Source: Thauera humireducens
GTDB taxonomy: Bacteria; Pseudomonadota; Gammaproteobacteria; Burkholderiales; Rhodocyclaceae
Reading direction: 5' to 3'
Length of the DNA: 64,000 bases
Assembly: GCF_001051995.2 (NCBI RefSeq)
Contig: NZ_CP014646.1
Coordinates: 496,001 to 560,000 of the forward strand
Shown: piece by piece, positions 17,421 to 24,974 of the stretch
Numbering within the stretch: the stretch's first letter is position 1
Layout: each line of letters starts with the position of its first letter
Notes under the pieces: model-generated
The model's database searches: none
The model's input: only the letters and a program-made list of their open reading frames with translations
Told to the model about the DNA's origin: nothing
Position numbers and translations under genes: made by a program

Positions 17421-18674
17421 ATGCAACACGCCGCGCGCAACTACGCCATCGTCACCGCCGCCTACTGGGGCTTCACGCTCACCGACGGCGCGCTGCGCAT
17501 GCTGGTGCTGCTGCATTTCTATCGGCTCGGCTACTCGCCCTTCACACTCGCCTTCCTGTTTCTGCTCTACGAGGCGGCAGGTGTACTGGCGAACCTGGTG
17601 GGCGGCTGGCTGGCGACGCACTACGGCATCGCGCGCATGCTGGCGGTGGGCTTGGTGACGCAGATTGTCGGCTTCGTGCTGCTGTCGGTGCTCGATCCGG
17701 GCTGGACGGCGGCGATGGCGGTGGCCTGGGTGGTGGTGGCGCAGGGCATCTGCGGCGTGGCCAAGGACCTGACCAAGACCGCGAGCAAGTCGGCGATCAA
17801 GATCACCCAGGCGGAGGCGAAGGCCGAGGCCCAAGGGGGGAGCCCGGGGCAACTCTTCAAGTGGGTAGCGTGGTTCACCGGCAGCAAGAATGCGATGAAG
17901 GGCATCGGCTTCTTCCTTGGCGGCCTGCTGCTGGAGACCCTGGGCTTTCGCGGCGCGCTGTGGGCGATGGCGGGGCTGTTGGCGCTGGTGCTCGCGGGGG
18001 TGCTGCTGTCGCTGCCGCCGATGATGGGCAGAAAGAAGGCCTCGAGGTCGGTGCGCGAACTGTTTGCCAAGAACCCCGGCATCAACGCCTTGGCCGCCGC
18101 GCGGGTGGTGCTGTTCGGTGCGCGCGACGTGTGGTTCGTGGTCGGGGTGCCCGTGTTCCTGTACTCGGCGGGCTGGACCTTCACGATGGTCGGGACCTTC
18201 CTCGCCGCGTGGACCATCGCCTACGGCGTCGTGCAGGCGCTGGCGCCGCAGATCGTGCGCCGCAGTGCCGACGGCCTCAGCCATGAGGTGCCGGCGGCGC
18301 GGCTGTGGTCGGCGCTGCTGGCGTTGATTGCGGCGGCGCTGGCGGTGGCGGTGTGGCTGCAGGCGCCGAATCTGGAATGGGTGGTGGTCGGCGGGCTGGG
18401 GCTGTTCGGCTTCGCCTTCGCGGTCAATTCCTCGGTGCATTCCTACCTGATCCTCGCCTACGCAGGCTCGGAGAAGGCGGCAGAGGATGTCGGCTTCTAC
18501 TACGCCGCCAACGCGCTCGGCCGCTTCATCGGCACGCTGCTGTCGGGCCTGCTGTACCAGTGGGGCGGGCTGCTGTATGCGCTGATCGGTTCAGCCGTGA
18601 TGCTGCTGATCTGCTGGCTGACGACGCTGGCCCTGCCGCTGGCACGTCACGATGCCGCCCGGGCGGAGTCCTGA
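17421..18674 (+). CDS. arsJ: ArsJ organoarsenical efflux MFS permease
   Basis: A 417-residue MFS protein with about 12 membrane helices. It begins ARNYAIVTAAYWGFTLTDGALRML, typical of the ArsJ family, and has the long central loop with KDLTKTASKSAIKITQ. It follows the dedicated GAPDH by 5 bp. ArsJ exports 1-arseno-3-phosphoglycerate from the cytoplasm; outside, the compound breaks down and releases arsenate. The function rests on family similarity plus the diagnostic neighbour. Confidence 0.93.
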   Translation: MQHAARNYAIVTAAYWGFTLTDGALRMLVLLHFYRLGYSPFTLAFLFLLYEAAGVLANLVGGWLATHYGIARMLAVGLVTQIVGFVLLSVLDPGWTAAMAVAWVVVAQGICGVAKDLTKTASKSAIKITQAEAKAEAQGGSPGQLFKWVAWFTGSKNAMKGIGFFLGGLLLETLGFRGALWAMAGLLALVLAGVLLSLPPMMGRKKASRSVRELFAKNPGINALAAARVVLFGARDVWFVVGVPVFLYSAGWTFTMVGTFLAAWTIAYGVVQALAPQIVRRSADGLSHEVPAARLWSALLALIAAALAVAVWLQAPNLEWVVVGGLGLFGFAFAVNSSVHSYLILAYAGSEKAAEDVGFYYAANALGRFIGTLLSGLLYQWGGLLYALIGSAVMLLICWLTTLALPLARHDAARAES

Positions 18675-18692
18675 GCGATCTGGAGAACGAAT

Positions 18693-19025
18693 ATGGAAAA
18701 GAACATTGCGCTGCCGATCTTCGAGGCCCTGTCCTCGGGCATTCGCCTGGACGTGTTTCGCCTGCTGGTGCGCGTCGGACCCGAGGGCATGGTGGCGGGC
18801 GAGCTGTCGGCCGCACTCGATGTCCCGCCCACTAACCTGTCCTTCCATCTGAAGACGCTTACCCATGCGGGCCTGGTGTCGGCCGAGCAGGAAGGCCGCT
18901 TCCAGCGCTACCGCGCCAACATGGCGCTGATGCGCGAACTGGTCGCCTACCTCACCGAGGAGTGCTGCGCGGGGGCGCCCGCGCTGTGCGGCGTCGATGC
19001 CTGTGCCTCGGGATTGAACTGCTGA
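18693..19025 (+). CDS. arsR: ArsR-family arsenic-responsive repressor with C-terminal cysteine site
   Basis: A 110-residue winged-helix repressor. The recognition region is ELSAALDVPPTNLSFHLKTL (38-57). The classical alpha-3 C-x-C-x2-C site of R773-type ArsR is absent. Instead cysteines cluster at the C-terminus (C91, C92, C99, C104, C110), matching the ArsR type in which a paired Cys-Cys plus a later Cys bind As(III). It should release the operator before gap when arsenite binds. GGAG lies upstream in TGGAGAACGA. It sits between arsJ and arsC in the operon. Confidence 0.92.
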   Translation: MEKNIALPIFEALSSGIRLDVFRLLVRVGPEGMVAGELSAALDVPPTNLSFHLKTLTHAGLVSAEQEGRFQRYRANMALMRELVAYLTEECCAGAPALCGVDACASGLNC

Positions 19026-19073
19026 ACTGCAAGACCGCCCGATCCGGGCTCATAACGATTACTGGAGTCTCCC

Positions 19074-19580
19074 ATGTCCGACAAGATCTACAACGTGCTC
19101 TTCCTGTGCTCGGCCAACTCGGCGCGCAGCATCATCGCCGAGGTCATCCTCAATCAGATCGGGAAGGGCCGGTTCCGGGCCTTCAGCGCCGGCAGCCATC
19201 CGCGCGGCGAGGTGCACCCGATGACCCTGCAGGTGCTGCAGGGCCAGGGCTACGACACCAGCGCGCTGCGCAGCAAGAGCTGGGATGAGTTCGCACGCCC
19301 CGACGCGCCGCAGATGGACTTCGTGTTCACCGTGTGTGACCAGACCGCCGGCGAGCTCTGCCCGGTGTGGCCCGGCCAGCCTCTGACCGCCCACTGGGGT
19401 TTCGCCGATCCGGTCAAGGTCGAGGGCAGCGAGCAGCGCCAGCTCGATGCCTTCAGCCAGATCCAGAACCAGATCGCCAATCGCCTGCGCCTGTTCCTGA
19501 GCCTGCCGCTGGCCAAGCTCGACCGCCTCGCGATCAAGCACGAGATCGACCGCATCGGCCAGACCTCGGCGGAGGCATGA
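19074..19580 (+). CDS. arsC: Arsenate reductase, low-molecular-weight phosphatase type
   Basis: A 168-residue LMW-PTP-fold arsenate reductase. The P-loop is LCSANSARS (C12, R18) and the general acid region WGFADP has D112. Further cysteines at 88 and 96 ([10 protein letters not shown]) can carry the disulfide relay to thioredoxin or glutaredoxin. It reduces As(V) to As(III) for export by the next gene's product. Its stop and the acr3 start are 1 bp apart. With gap-arsJ in the same operon the cell has two parallel arsenate routes. Confidence 0.93.
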   Translation: MSDKIYNVLFLCSANSARSIIAEVILNQIGKGRFRAFSAGSHPRGEVHPMTLQVLQGQGYDTSALRSKSWDEFARPDAPQMDFVFTVCDQTAGELCPVWPGQPLTAHWGFADPVKVEGSEQRQLDAFSQIQNQIANRLRLFLSLPLAKLDRLAIKHEIDRIGQTSAEA

Positions 19581-19581
19581 G

Positions 19582-20613
19582 ATGGGGCTGTTCGAACGCT
19601 ACCTGACGGTTTGGGTCGGGCTGGGCATCCTCGCCGGCGTCGGCCTGGGGCTGGTCGCACCGGGCGCCTTCCAGATGATCGCCGGCCTCGAGTTCGCCCA
19701 GGTCAACCTGGTGGTGGCCGTGTTCATCTGGGTGATGATCTACCCGATGATGATCCAGATCGACTGGCATGCGGTGAAGGACGTCGGCAAGAAGCCGCAG
19801 GGCCTGCTCCTGACGCTGGTGGTCAATTGGCTGATCAAGCCCTTCACAATGGCGGCGCTCGGCGTGCTGTTCTTCCAGCATCTTTTCGCGCCCTGGGTCG
19901 ATCCCGCTTCGGCCAGCGAGTACATCGCCGGCATGATCCTGCTCGGCGTGGCGCCGTGCACCGCGATGGTGTTCGTGTGGAGCCAGCTGGTGAAGGGCGA
20001 TCCCAACTACACCCTGGTGCAGGTGTCGGTGAACGACCTCATCATGGTGTTCGCCTTCGCCCCGATCGCCGCCTTCCTGCTCGGTGTCACCGATCTCACC
20101 GTGCCGTGGGAGACCTTGCTGCTCTCCACCGTGCTCTATGTCGTCCTGCCGCTCGTGGCCGGTATGGCGACCCGGCACGTGCTCGAACGCCGTTCGGCAC
20201 AGGCAGTCGCTGAATTCGTCGGCCGGCTGAAGCCCTGGTCCATCGTCGGTCTGATCGCCACCGTGGTGCTGCTGTTCGGCTTCCAGGCACGCACGATCGT
20301 GGCGCAACCACTGGTGATCGGCCTGATCGCGGTGCCGCTGCTGGTGCAGAGCTACGGCATCTTCCTGATCGCCTACATCGCCGCGAAGGCGATGAAGCTG
20401 CCGCACAACGTGGCGGGGCCGGCCTGCCTGATCGGTACATCCAACTTCTTCGAGCTGGCGGTGGCGGTGGCGATCTCGCTGTTCGGGCTGAACTCGGGCG
20501 CGGCGCTGGCAACCGTGGTCGGCGTGCTGGTGGAAGTGCCGGTGATGCTGTCGCTGGTGGCGATCGTCAACCGCACGCGGTACTGGTTTCCGGCGCCGAT
20601 CGCGCGGCGCTGA
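19582..20613 (+). CDS. acr3: Acr3-family arsenite efflux transporter
   Basis: A 343-residue membrane protein with ten predicted helices of the BART/Acr3 fold. The essential helix-4 cysteine lies in [15 protein letters not shown] (C126), and a conserved glutamate sits in [10 protein letters not shown] in helix 9. It exports arsenite using the proton gradient. GGAGG (19571-19575) provides its ribosome site inside the end of arsC. It is the last gene of the ars operon; a 12-bp self-complementary CGCGCTAGCGCG (20621-20632) follows the stop and overlaps the end of the convergent gene. Confidence 0.94.
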   Translation: MGLFERYLTVWVGLGILAGVGLGLVAPGAFQMIAGLEFAQVNLVVAVFIWVMIYPMMIQIDWHAVKDVGKKPQGLLLTLVVNWLIKPFTMAALGVLFFQHLFAPWVDPASASEYIAGMILLGVAPCTAMVFVWSQLVKGDPNYTLVQVSVNDLIMVFAFAPIAAFLLGVTDLTVPWETLLLSTVLYVVLPLVAGMATRHVLERRSAQAVAEFVGRLKPWSIVGLIATVVLLFGFQARTIVAQPLVIGLIAVPLLVQSYGIFLIAYIAAKAMKLPHNVAGPACLIGTSNFFELAVAVAISLFGLNSGAALATVVGVLVEVPVMLSLVAIVNRTRYWFPAPIARR

Positions 20614-20624
20614 GCGAAACCGCG

Positions 20625-20858
20625 CTAGCGCGAGCTGTTTGCTTGCGGATCGGCGGACCGGCTGGGGTCGGGGGTGTCCTCGGGAAGGTCGAGGCCCCAG
20701 TCGCCATGCATGTACCAGTCGTCGCCAAGCATTTCCGCAGGGTGCATGGTGCGCCCAGAACCGTTGCCGCACCCGAGGGCGTCTGCTGCGCAGTACTTGT
20801 CGCAACCCCAGCAGATGCGCTCGGGGTGCTTCGGGTGGAGGGGGAACTTCTTGGCCAT
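20625..20858 (-). CDS. DUF3079 family small cysteine-rich protein
   Basis: A 77-residue protein starting KKFPLHPKHPERICWGCDK and containing four cysteines (C-x2-C-x3-C ... C) that could bind a metal, then a G-x-G-S-x-R-T-x-H-P segment. This is the DUF3079 family, found in Betaproteobacteria, with no known function. It is convergent with acr3 and shows no operon partner. Nothing recognisable is seen in 20859-21031. Confidence 0.8.
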   Translation of the reverse strand: MAKKFPLHPKHPERICWGCDKYCAADALGCGNGSGRTMHPAEMLGDDWYMHGDWGLDLPEDTPDPSRSADPQANSSR

Positions 20859-21031
20859 GGGAAGCCCTGCAGAAGGGGAGTGCCCAAGGCTAAGCCTTTG
20901 CCGCAGTCAATGCACTGACTGCAATCAAGTCTGGAAGGTTTTGCTTTGGAGATGCCCGTGCAGTCCGCCCGACGAGGGGTGCTCTGCCGTTGCCTGTTCG
21001 GCCCGTAGAACCTGATGCAGAACGCCAGGTA

Positions 21032-21064
21032 GAAAAAGAAAAAGCCCTGAAGAGTCAGGGCTTT
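21032..21064 (-). terminator. Rho-independent terminator of the tRNA-Ser gene
   Basis: Perfect 10-bp arms AAAGCCCTGA / TCAGGGCTTT with a 4-nt loop (21041-21064), followed in the minus direction by TTCTTTTTCT. It lies 11 bp after the tRNA 3' end. Confidence 0.85.
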
Positions 21065-21075
21065 CTTGTGTTCGG

Positions 21076-21166
21076 TGGCGGACAGGGCGGGATTCGAACC
21101 CGCGTTGGGATATTATCCCAAACACGCTTTCCAGGCGTGCGACTTAAACCACTCATCCACCTGTCC
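21076..21166 (-). tRNA. tRNA-Ser(GGA)
   Basis: A 91-nt class II tRNA. The acceptor stem GGACAG/CTGTCC, discriminator G and encoded CCA (21076-21078) are all present. The anticodon loop reads CTGGAAA with anticodon GGA, which decodes UCC/UCU. A long variable arm is built on TTGGGATAATATCCCAA. The T arm GCGGGTTCGAATCCCGC is perfect. It stands alone with its own promoter and terminator. Confidence 0.95.
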
Positions 21167-21179
21167 ATCGAAGCCCGGC

Positions 21180-21208
21180 AGTATAGCCGAAAGAGGCGGG
21201 CATAGGAA
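21180..21208 (-). promoter_or_regulatory. Promoter of tRNA-Ser(GGA)
   Basis: Minus-strand -10 TATACT (21180-21185), 17-bp spacer and -35 TTCCTA (21203-21208). A GC-rich discriminator (GCCGGG) follows the -10, as usual for stringently controlled stable-RNA genes. The predicted start near 21173 is 7 bp before the mature tRNA. Confidence 0.6.
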
Positions 21209-21238
21209 GAAAAAGATGTGAGGCGAGAGGCGCGTGCT

Positions 21239-21598
21239 TCAATCGGCCAAGTAGGTCTTGACTTCGGCCAGCACGGCCTTCAGTTCATGTTTTAGCGGGC
21301 CGACATCCGCTTCGGTCGGGCGATAGGCGGAACCGGCCTGCTTGCAGCGCGATTCGATGCGCTGCGCGATCTCGACGGCGTTGGCGGCATGGAGCTGGGC
21401 CAGCGTACCGCGCACGGTGTGCGTCACCCGGGCCAGCGCCAGCGCATCGCCGGCTGACGCCGCGGCCTGAAGGTCGGCCTGCGCACCATCATGCCAATCC
21501 GCGAACGCGCCAAGCACGCTGACGACGACGGCCTTGTTGTCGAACAGGTCGTGAAGCAGGGCCCGAGGGTCGAAGTGCGTGTAGCTTCCTTCCGGCAT
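21239..21598 (-). CDS. Stand-alone HPt phosphotransfer protein
   Basis: A 119-residue all-helical protein of the HPt domain family. The phospho-histidine motif is VTHTVRGTLAQLHA, H60 with R63-G64 replacing the more common K-G. It starts right after the stop of the receiver gene (no gap), so the two form one transcription unit and probably one phosphorelay step. No histidine kinase is near, so the phosphate donor must be encoded elsewhere. Monomeric HPt proteins pass phosphate between receiver domains. Confidence 0.8.
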   Translation of the reverse strand: MPEGSYTHFDPRALLHDLFDNKAVVVSVLGAFADWHDGAQADLQAAASAGDALALARVTHTVRGTLAQLHAANAVEIAQRIESRCKQAGSAYRPTEADVGPLKHELKAVLAEVKTYLAD

Positions 21599-21976
21599 TC
21601 AATGGCTCCCGGGGCTGCCGATGGTTTGGGTCAGGGCGGCGACCGTGACGGGCTTGATCAGCACCGCATCGAAACCGTCGGCCAGAAAACGGTCGATGTC
21701 CTCGTTCATCGCATGTGCCGTGTAGGCAACGATACGGACATCCTTGCACTCCGGATTGCTCCGGATTCGTGCGCACGCCTCTTCGCCGCCGATGTCCGGC
21801 ATCGAGATGTCCAGCAGGATCACTGCAGGACGAACCGACTGGAGACGATCGAGCATCGGGGCAGCGCCTTCGAACGCCTCGATGCGCCAGCCGAGGCGTT
21901 GCATGAGCGCAGTCGCGACCTTGACGTTGATTGCGTTATCGTCGGTGACGAAGGCCAGGTTCTGGTCGATATCCAT
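21599..21976 (-). CDS. Single-domain response regulator (CheY-like receiver)
   Basis: A 125-residue receiver domain with no output domain. The acidic pair is D12-D13, the phospho-acceptor D56 (ILLDISMPDIGG), the switch threonine T86 and lysine K108 are all present, so it should be phosphorylatable. The sequence TDDNAINVKVATALMQRLG is typical of receivers found at the end of hybrid kinases, so it may derive from one. A second possible start is the ATG at 22000. It is directly followed by the HPt gene. The stretch 21977-22223 shows no gene. Confidence 0.82.
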   Translation of the reverse strand: MDIDQNLAFVTDDNAINVKVATALMQRLGWRIEAFEGAAPMLDRLQSVRPAVILLDISMPDIGGEEACARIRSNPECKDVRIVAYTAHAMNEDIDRFLADGFDAVLIKPVTVAALTQTIGSPGSH

Positions 21977-22223
21977 CAGTCGATTCGCCGGGCGGAACAT
22001 TCGAAGCTGCGTGGCCGTTAAGACCGACCCGCCACATGCGGCGAGTGTAGCGCTAACCGGTTGTCCTTCGTCATCGCCGAGCGGTCGGAGTCCGGTTCCA
22101 GGGTTGCAGCGTGGGTTTTCGAGTCGGCGTCTGTTCGGTAGCCCTGACTCGGCGTTCGGTCCGTAGGCGAGTCTGCGCGCCACATCACCGCAACATGCGC
22201 ATCGACCCCGGCCGAGGCCGGCG

Positions 22224-22841
22224 TCAGCCGGTCGTGCGGGTGCGCCGGCGCTGCGCCACCAGCGCTTGCATGTAGCCGTGGAGTTCGTGGAAGGGGACAG
22301 GCTTGCGATACGCGGTGACGTCCTCGGGGAGGCCACCTTCGGCCGCGATCTCTTCAGCGCTGAGGGCAGATACCACGACGATGGCGACTTCGCTGGCGAG
22401 CGGGTTCTCGCGCAGGCGCCGGATCATCTCGAAGCCATCGAGGCCGGGCATGCGCAGGTCTGCGATGAGCAGATCGGGCGGCTCGCGGCCGACTTCAACG
22501 AGGGCGTCGAGGCCGTGATCAAACACGCACAACTCGATATCCATCGTCCATTCGCCGAAGGTTTCGCGGTACACCTGCTGCAGCAGGCTGTCGTCTTCGA
22601 CCACCACCACCCGGAGCTTGGCGCCGTTGTTGCGCGGACGGGCGCTGCCCGTATGCTGGCTGCGGGCGAGGAGCGCATCGACCGAGTCCTGACGGATGCG
22701 GCGGTGGCCGCCGGCCGTCTTCCAGCCTGCCAGGGTTCCGCTCTCGACCATCTGCTGGACCGCTCCGAGCGAAAGTCCGAGCTGGCGGGCGGCCTGAGCG
22801 GTGCTGATGAATTCGCGTGTGGAGTCAGCGTTGCGCGCCAT
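22224..22841 (-). CDS. Response regulator with N-terminal MerR/excisionase-type HTH and C-terminal receiver
   Basis: A 205-residue protein with an inverted domain order. Residues 11-60 are a helix-turn-helix of the MerR/excisionase class (STAQAARQLGLSLGAVQQMV, then GGHRRIRQDSVDALL). After a short linker, a complete receiver domain spans 75-200 (E82-D83-D84, phospho-acceptor D128, S158, K180). Most response regulators have the receiver first. It probably binds DNA through the small HTH and is switched by phosphorylation. It lies upstream of the orphan REC and HPt genes on the same strand, so the three may form one pathway. The start is the ATG at 22841. Confidence 0.82.
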   Translation of the reverse strand: MARNADSTREFISTAQAARQLGLSLGAVQQMVESGTLAGWKTAGGHRRIRQDSVDALLARSQHTGSARPRNNGAKLRVVVVEDDSLLQQVYRETFGEWTMDIELCVFDHGLDALVEVGREPPDLLIADLRMPGLDGFEMIRRLRENPLASEVAIVVVSALSAEEIAAEGGLPEDVTAYRKPVPFHELHGYMQALVAQRRRTRTTG

Positions 22842-22882
22842 TTGTGATCCGACGAAATGCGTAAAACAGTGAAAATAACAGC

Positions 22883-22908
22883 ATTGGGTCGATTGCGGCA
22901 AACCCAAT
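22883..22908. promoter_or_regulatory. Inverted repeat upstream of the HTH-receiver gene
   Basis: Perfect 7-bp arms ATTGGGT (22883-22889) and ACCCAAT (22902-22908), 12 bp apart, in the AT-richer divergent region 42-67 bp upstream of the HTH-receiver gene. The size fits an operator for a small HTH protein, possibly autoregulation. Weak minus-strand boxes TTGCCG and TTATTT with 17-bp spacing overlap it. The divergent gene begins 211 bp away. Confidence 0.35.
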
Positions 22909-23119
22909 TTTGACCGGGCCAAATTATTCTTACAAATGGGTGATCTGACCAGCGCACATGACCCTTGGATGCGTGCTTGCGCCGCACCGCGGTGATACGC
23001 AAGGGGCCTTCGGCGAGCCGGCAGAGTGGCGGTACAATTGTGCTCCGCGCGCTGGCGTCGGCTTGATGCCTGGCCTTGCGCTGGGCTGGATGGAATGTGA
23101 CGCGACCTCGGGGGTCTGC

Positions 23120-23506
23120 ATGAACACATCGAAGAACGTTCTGGGTGGGCCATTGCTGGCCTGCAGTTACGCCCCGCTAACCGGGTTCTACCGGACAGGA
23201 TGTTGCGAGACGGGGCCGGAGGATGCCGGCCGTCACGTCGTCTGCGTGCGGGTTAGTGAAGCGTTTCTGGCTTTCTCGCGCAGTGCCGGCAACGACTTGT
23301 CGACGCCTCGGCCCGAGTACCGCTTTGCCGGCCTGAAGCCGGGTGACCGCTGGTGCCTGTGCGCGCTGCGCTGGAAGGAAGCATGGGAGGCGGGGGTTGC
23401 GCCGCCGGTCGTGCTCGAGGCCACGCACGAGTCGGCCCTGCGTATCGTCGATCTCGACACCCTCAAGGCGCACGCCTTCGGCACTGCGGCGGGCTCGCGG
23501 GACTGA
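23120..23506 (+). CDS. DUF2237 family protein
   Basis: A 128-residue protein beginning NTSKNVLGGPLLACSYAPLT and containing GFYRTGCCETGPEDAGRHVVC and GDRWCLCALRWKEAW, the hallmarks of DUF2237. It has seven cysteines and no signal peptide. The function of the family is unknown. The ATG at 23120 is chosen because the family N-terminus begins there; an open frame reaching 22958 lacks similarity. It is 7 bp upstream of the RavA-like gene and on the same strand, so possibly cotranscribed. Confidence 0.82.
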   Translation: MNTSKNVLGGPLLACSYAPLTGFYRTGCCETGPEDAGRHVVCVRVSEAFLAFSRSAGNDLSTPRPEYRFAGLKPGDRWCLCALRWKEAWEAGVAPPVVLEATHESALRIVDLDTLKAHAFGTAAGSRD

Positions 23507-23513
23507 GCCCGCC

Positions 23514-24962
23514 ATGGCGTCCGAGGCCGTCGTACCTGCCCACGACTGGCCGGCACGCCTGTCGCCGATTCTCGTCGCGCTGGAAGCGGGGCTCGTCGAG
23601 CGCCGACTGCCGCTCCGACTGGCCTTGCTTGCGGCACTGAGCGGCGAGCACACCCTGCTGATCGGTCCGCCGGGCACGGCCAAGAGCGTACTCGCCCGCC
23701 GCGTGCATCTGGCGTTTCGTGACGCCCGCTATTTCGAGCGCCTGTTGACGCGCTTCACCGTGCCCGAAGAGCTGTTCGGCCCCTTGTCCATCCGTGCGCT
23801 GGAGGAGGATCGCTATGAGCGTCACACCGCGGGTTTCCTGCCCGATGCCACGGTGGCTTTCATCGACGAGGTGTTCAAGGCCAACAGCGCCATCCTCAAC
23901 GCCCTGCTGACGCTGCTCAACGAGCGAGAGTTCGACAACGGCGCGGGTCGCCAGCATTGTCCGTTGGTGAGTGTCATCGGCGCCACCAACGCCGTGCCCG
24001 AGGACGAAGTGGCGGAAGCCTTCTTCGACCGTTTCCTCGTGCGCCTGAGCGTGGGGCCGGTGAGCGCGGGCGGCTTCGAGCGTCTGATGCTCGACGCGGC
24101 CTCAGTCCCCTTTGGTGAGGCAGGCGTCGCCATGCCTGCGGCCTTGTCGGCTGCCGAGCGTGCCGCCTTGTCGCAGGCTGCGCTGCAGGTCGCCTTGCCG
24201 GACGAGGTGCTGAGCCACCTCGGTGCCTTGCGGACCTGGCAGGCGGAGCGGGGGAATTACGTTTCCGATCGGCGCTGGGTCAAGCTCGGGCACTTGCTGC
24301 GCACTGCAGCAGCCTGCGAGGGGCGCGACAGTGTTTCGGCGTGGGATCTTGCCTTGGCACCGTATTGCGTGGCGGCCGATGCGAGCGAGCAGGGCGAGAT
24401 CGCAGCGTGGCTGGCGGCGCGCCTGGGCGTGCGGGCGGTCTGGTCGCCACCGCGATTGACTCGCATCGTCGAGGCGTTCGAAGCCCAGCTGAGCGCCGAG
24501 CGTGCGGCCAACGACCTCGACTACGACGAGGCTGGCCGGCTGCGTTTCTCCGCGATCGGGCAGGCGCAGGAGCAGGCCGAGGCGCTTGCGGGTGCGATTG
24601 GCGATGCCAAGGGCGGGGCGGGCGCGCTGCGCATGAGCTATTCGCGCCAGCGCCGCTACGGCCCATTGCACATCGGCGCACGCACGCGCCAGATCGACGA
24701 ACTGCTTGAACGCATCGCCCGGTACCAGCGTGAGCTGGCGGCCCAGCGCGCGGCGCTGGCGGACTGGAGGGCCGGCAGCCTGTGGGCGCCGCCGCGCTTC
24801 GCCGAGCAGGCGCAGACGGTGCTGGAAGGTGTGGCCGCTGCGCTCGGTGCACTCCAGGTCCGCGCGAGCGAGGCCCGCGCCGGGTTCGAGTCGCTTCCCC
24901 GTCTTGCGGAAGGGGCAGGAAGCGCACCGGAGCCGGTCGCGCACGAACCGTTCGTCGACTGA
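23514..24962 (+). CDS. ravA: RavA-like MoxR-family AAA+ ATPase
   Basis: A 482-residue AAA+ protein. Walker A is LIGPPGTAKS (49-58), Walker B VAFIDEVFKA (about 114-123), and sensor 1 GATNAVPED near 160. The C-terminal part has the long helical/LARA-like extension of RavA (E. coli RavA, 498 residues). It is followed 12 bp later by a VWA protein of ViaA type, the known partner. The RavA-ViaA pair is a chaperone-like system acting on respiratory complexes such as fumarate reductase and linked to aminoglycoside sensitivity. Family placement is firm; client proteins here are unknown. Confidence 0.85.
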   Translation: MASEAVVPAHDWPARLSPILVALEAGLVERRLPLRLALLAALSGEHTLLIGPPGTAKSVLARRVHLAFRDARYFERLLTRFTVPEELFGPLSIRALEEDRYERHTAGFLPDATVAFIDEVFKANSAILNALLTLLNEREFDNGAGRQHCPLVSVIGATNAVPEDEVAEAFFDRFLVRLSVGPVSAGGFERLMLDAASVPFGEAGVAMPAALSAAERAALSQAALQVALPDEVLSHLGALRTWQAERGNYVSDRRWVKLGHLLRTAAACEGRDSVSAWDLALAPYCVAADASEQGEIAAWLAARLGVRAVWSPPRLTRIVEAFEAQLSAERAANDLDYDEAGRLRFSAIGQAQEQAEALAGAIGDAKGGAGALRMSYSRQRRYGPLHIGARTRQIDELLERIARYQRELAAQRAALADWRAGSLWAPPRFAEQAQTVLEGVAAALGALQVRASEARAGFESLPRLAEGAGSAPEPVAHEPFVD

Positions 24963-24974
24963 GGGCGAGGCCAG

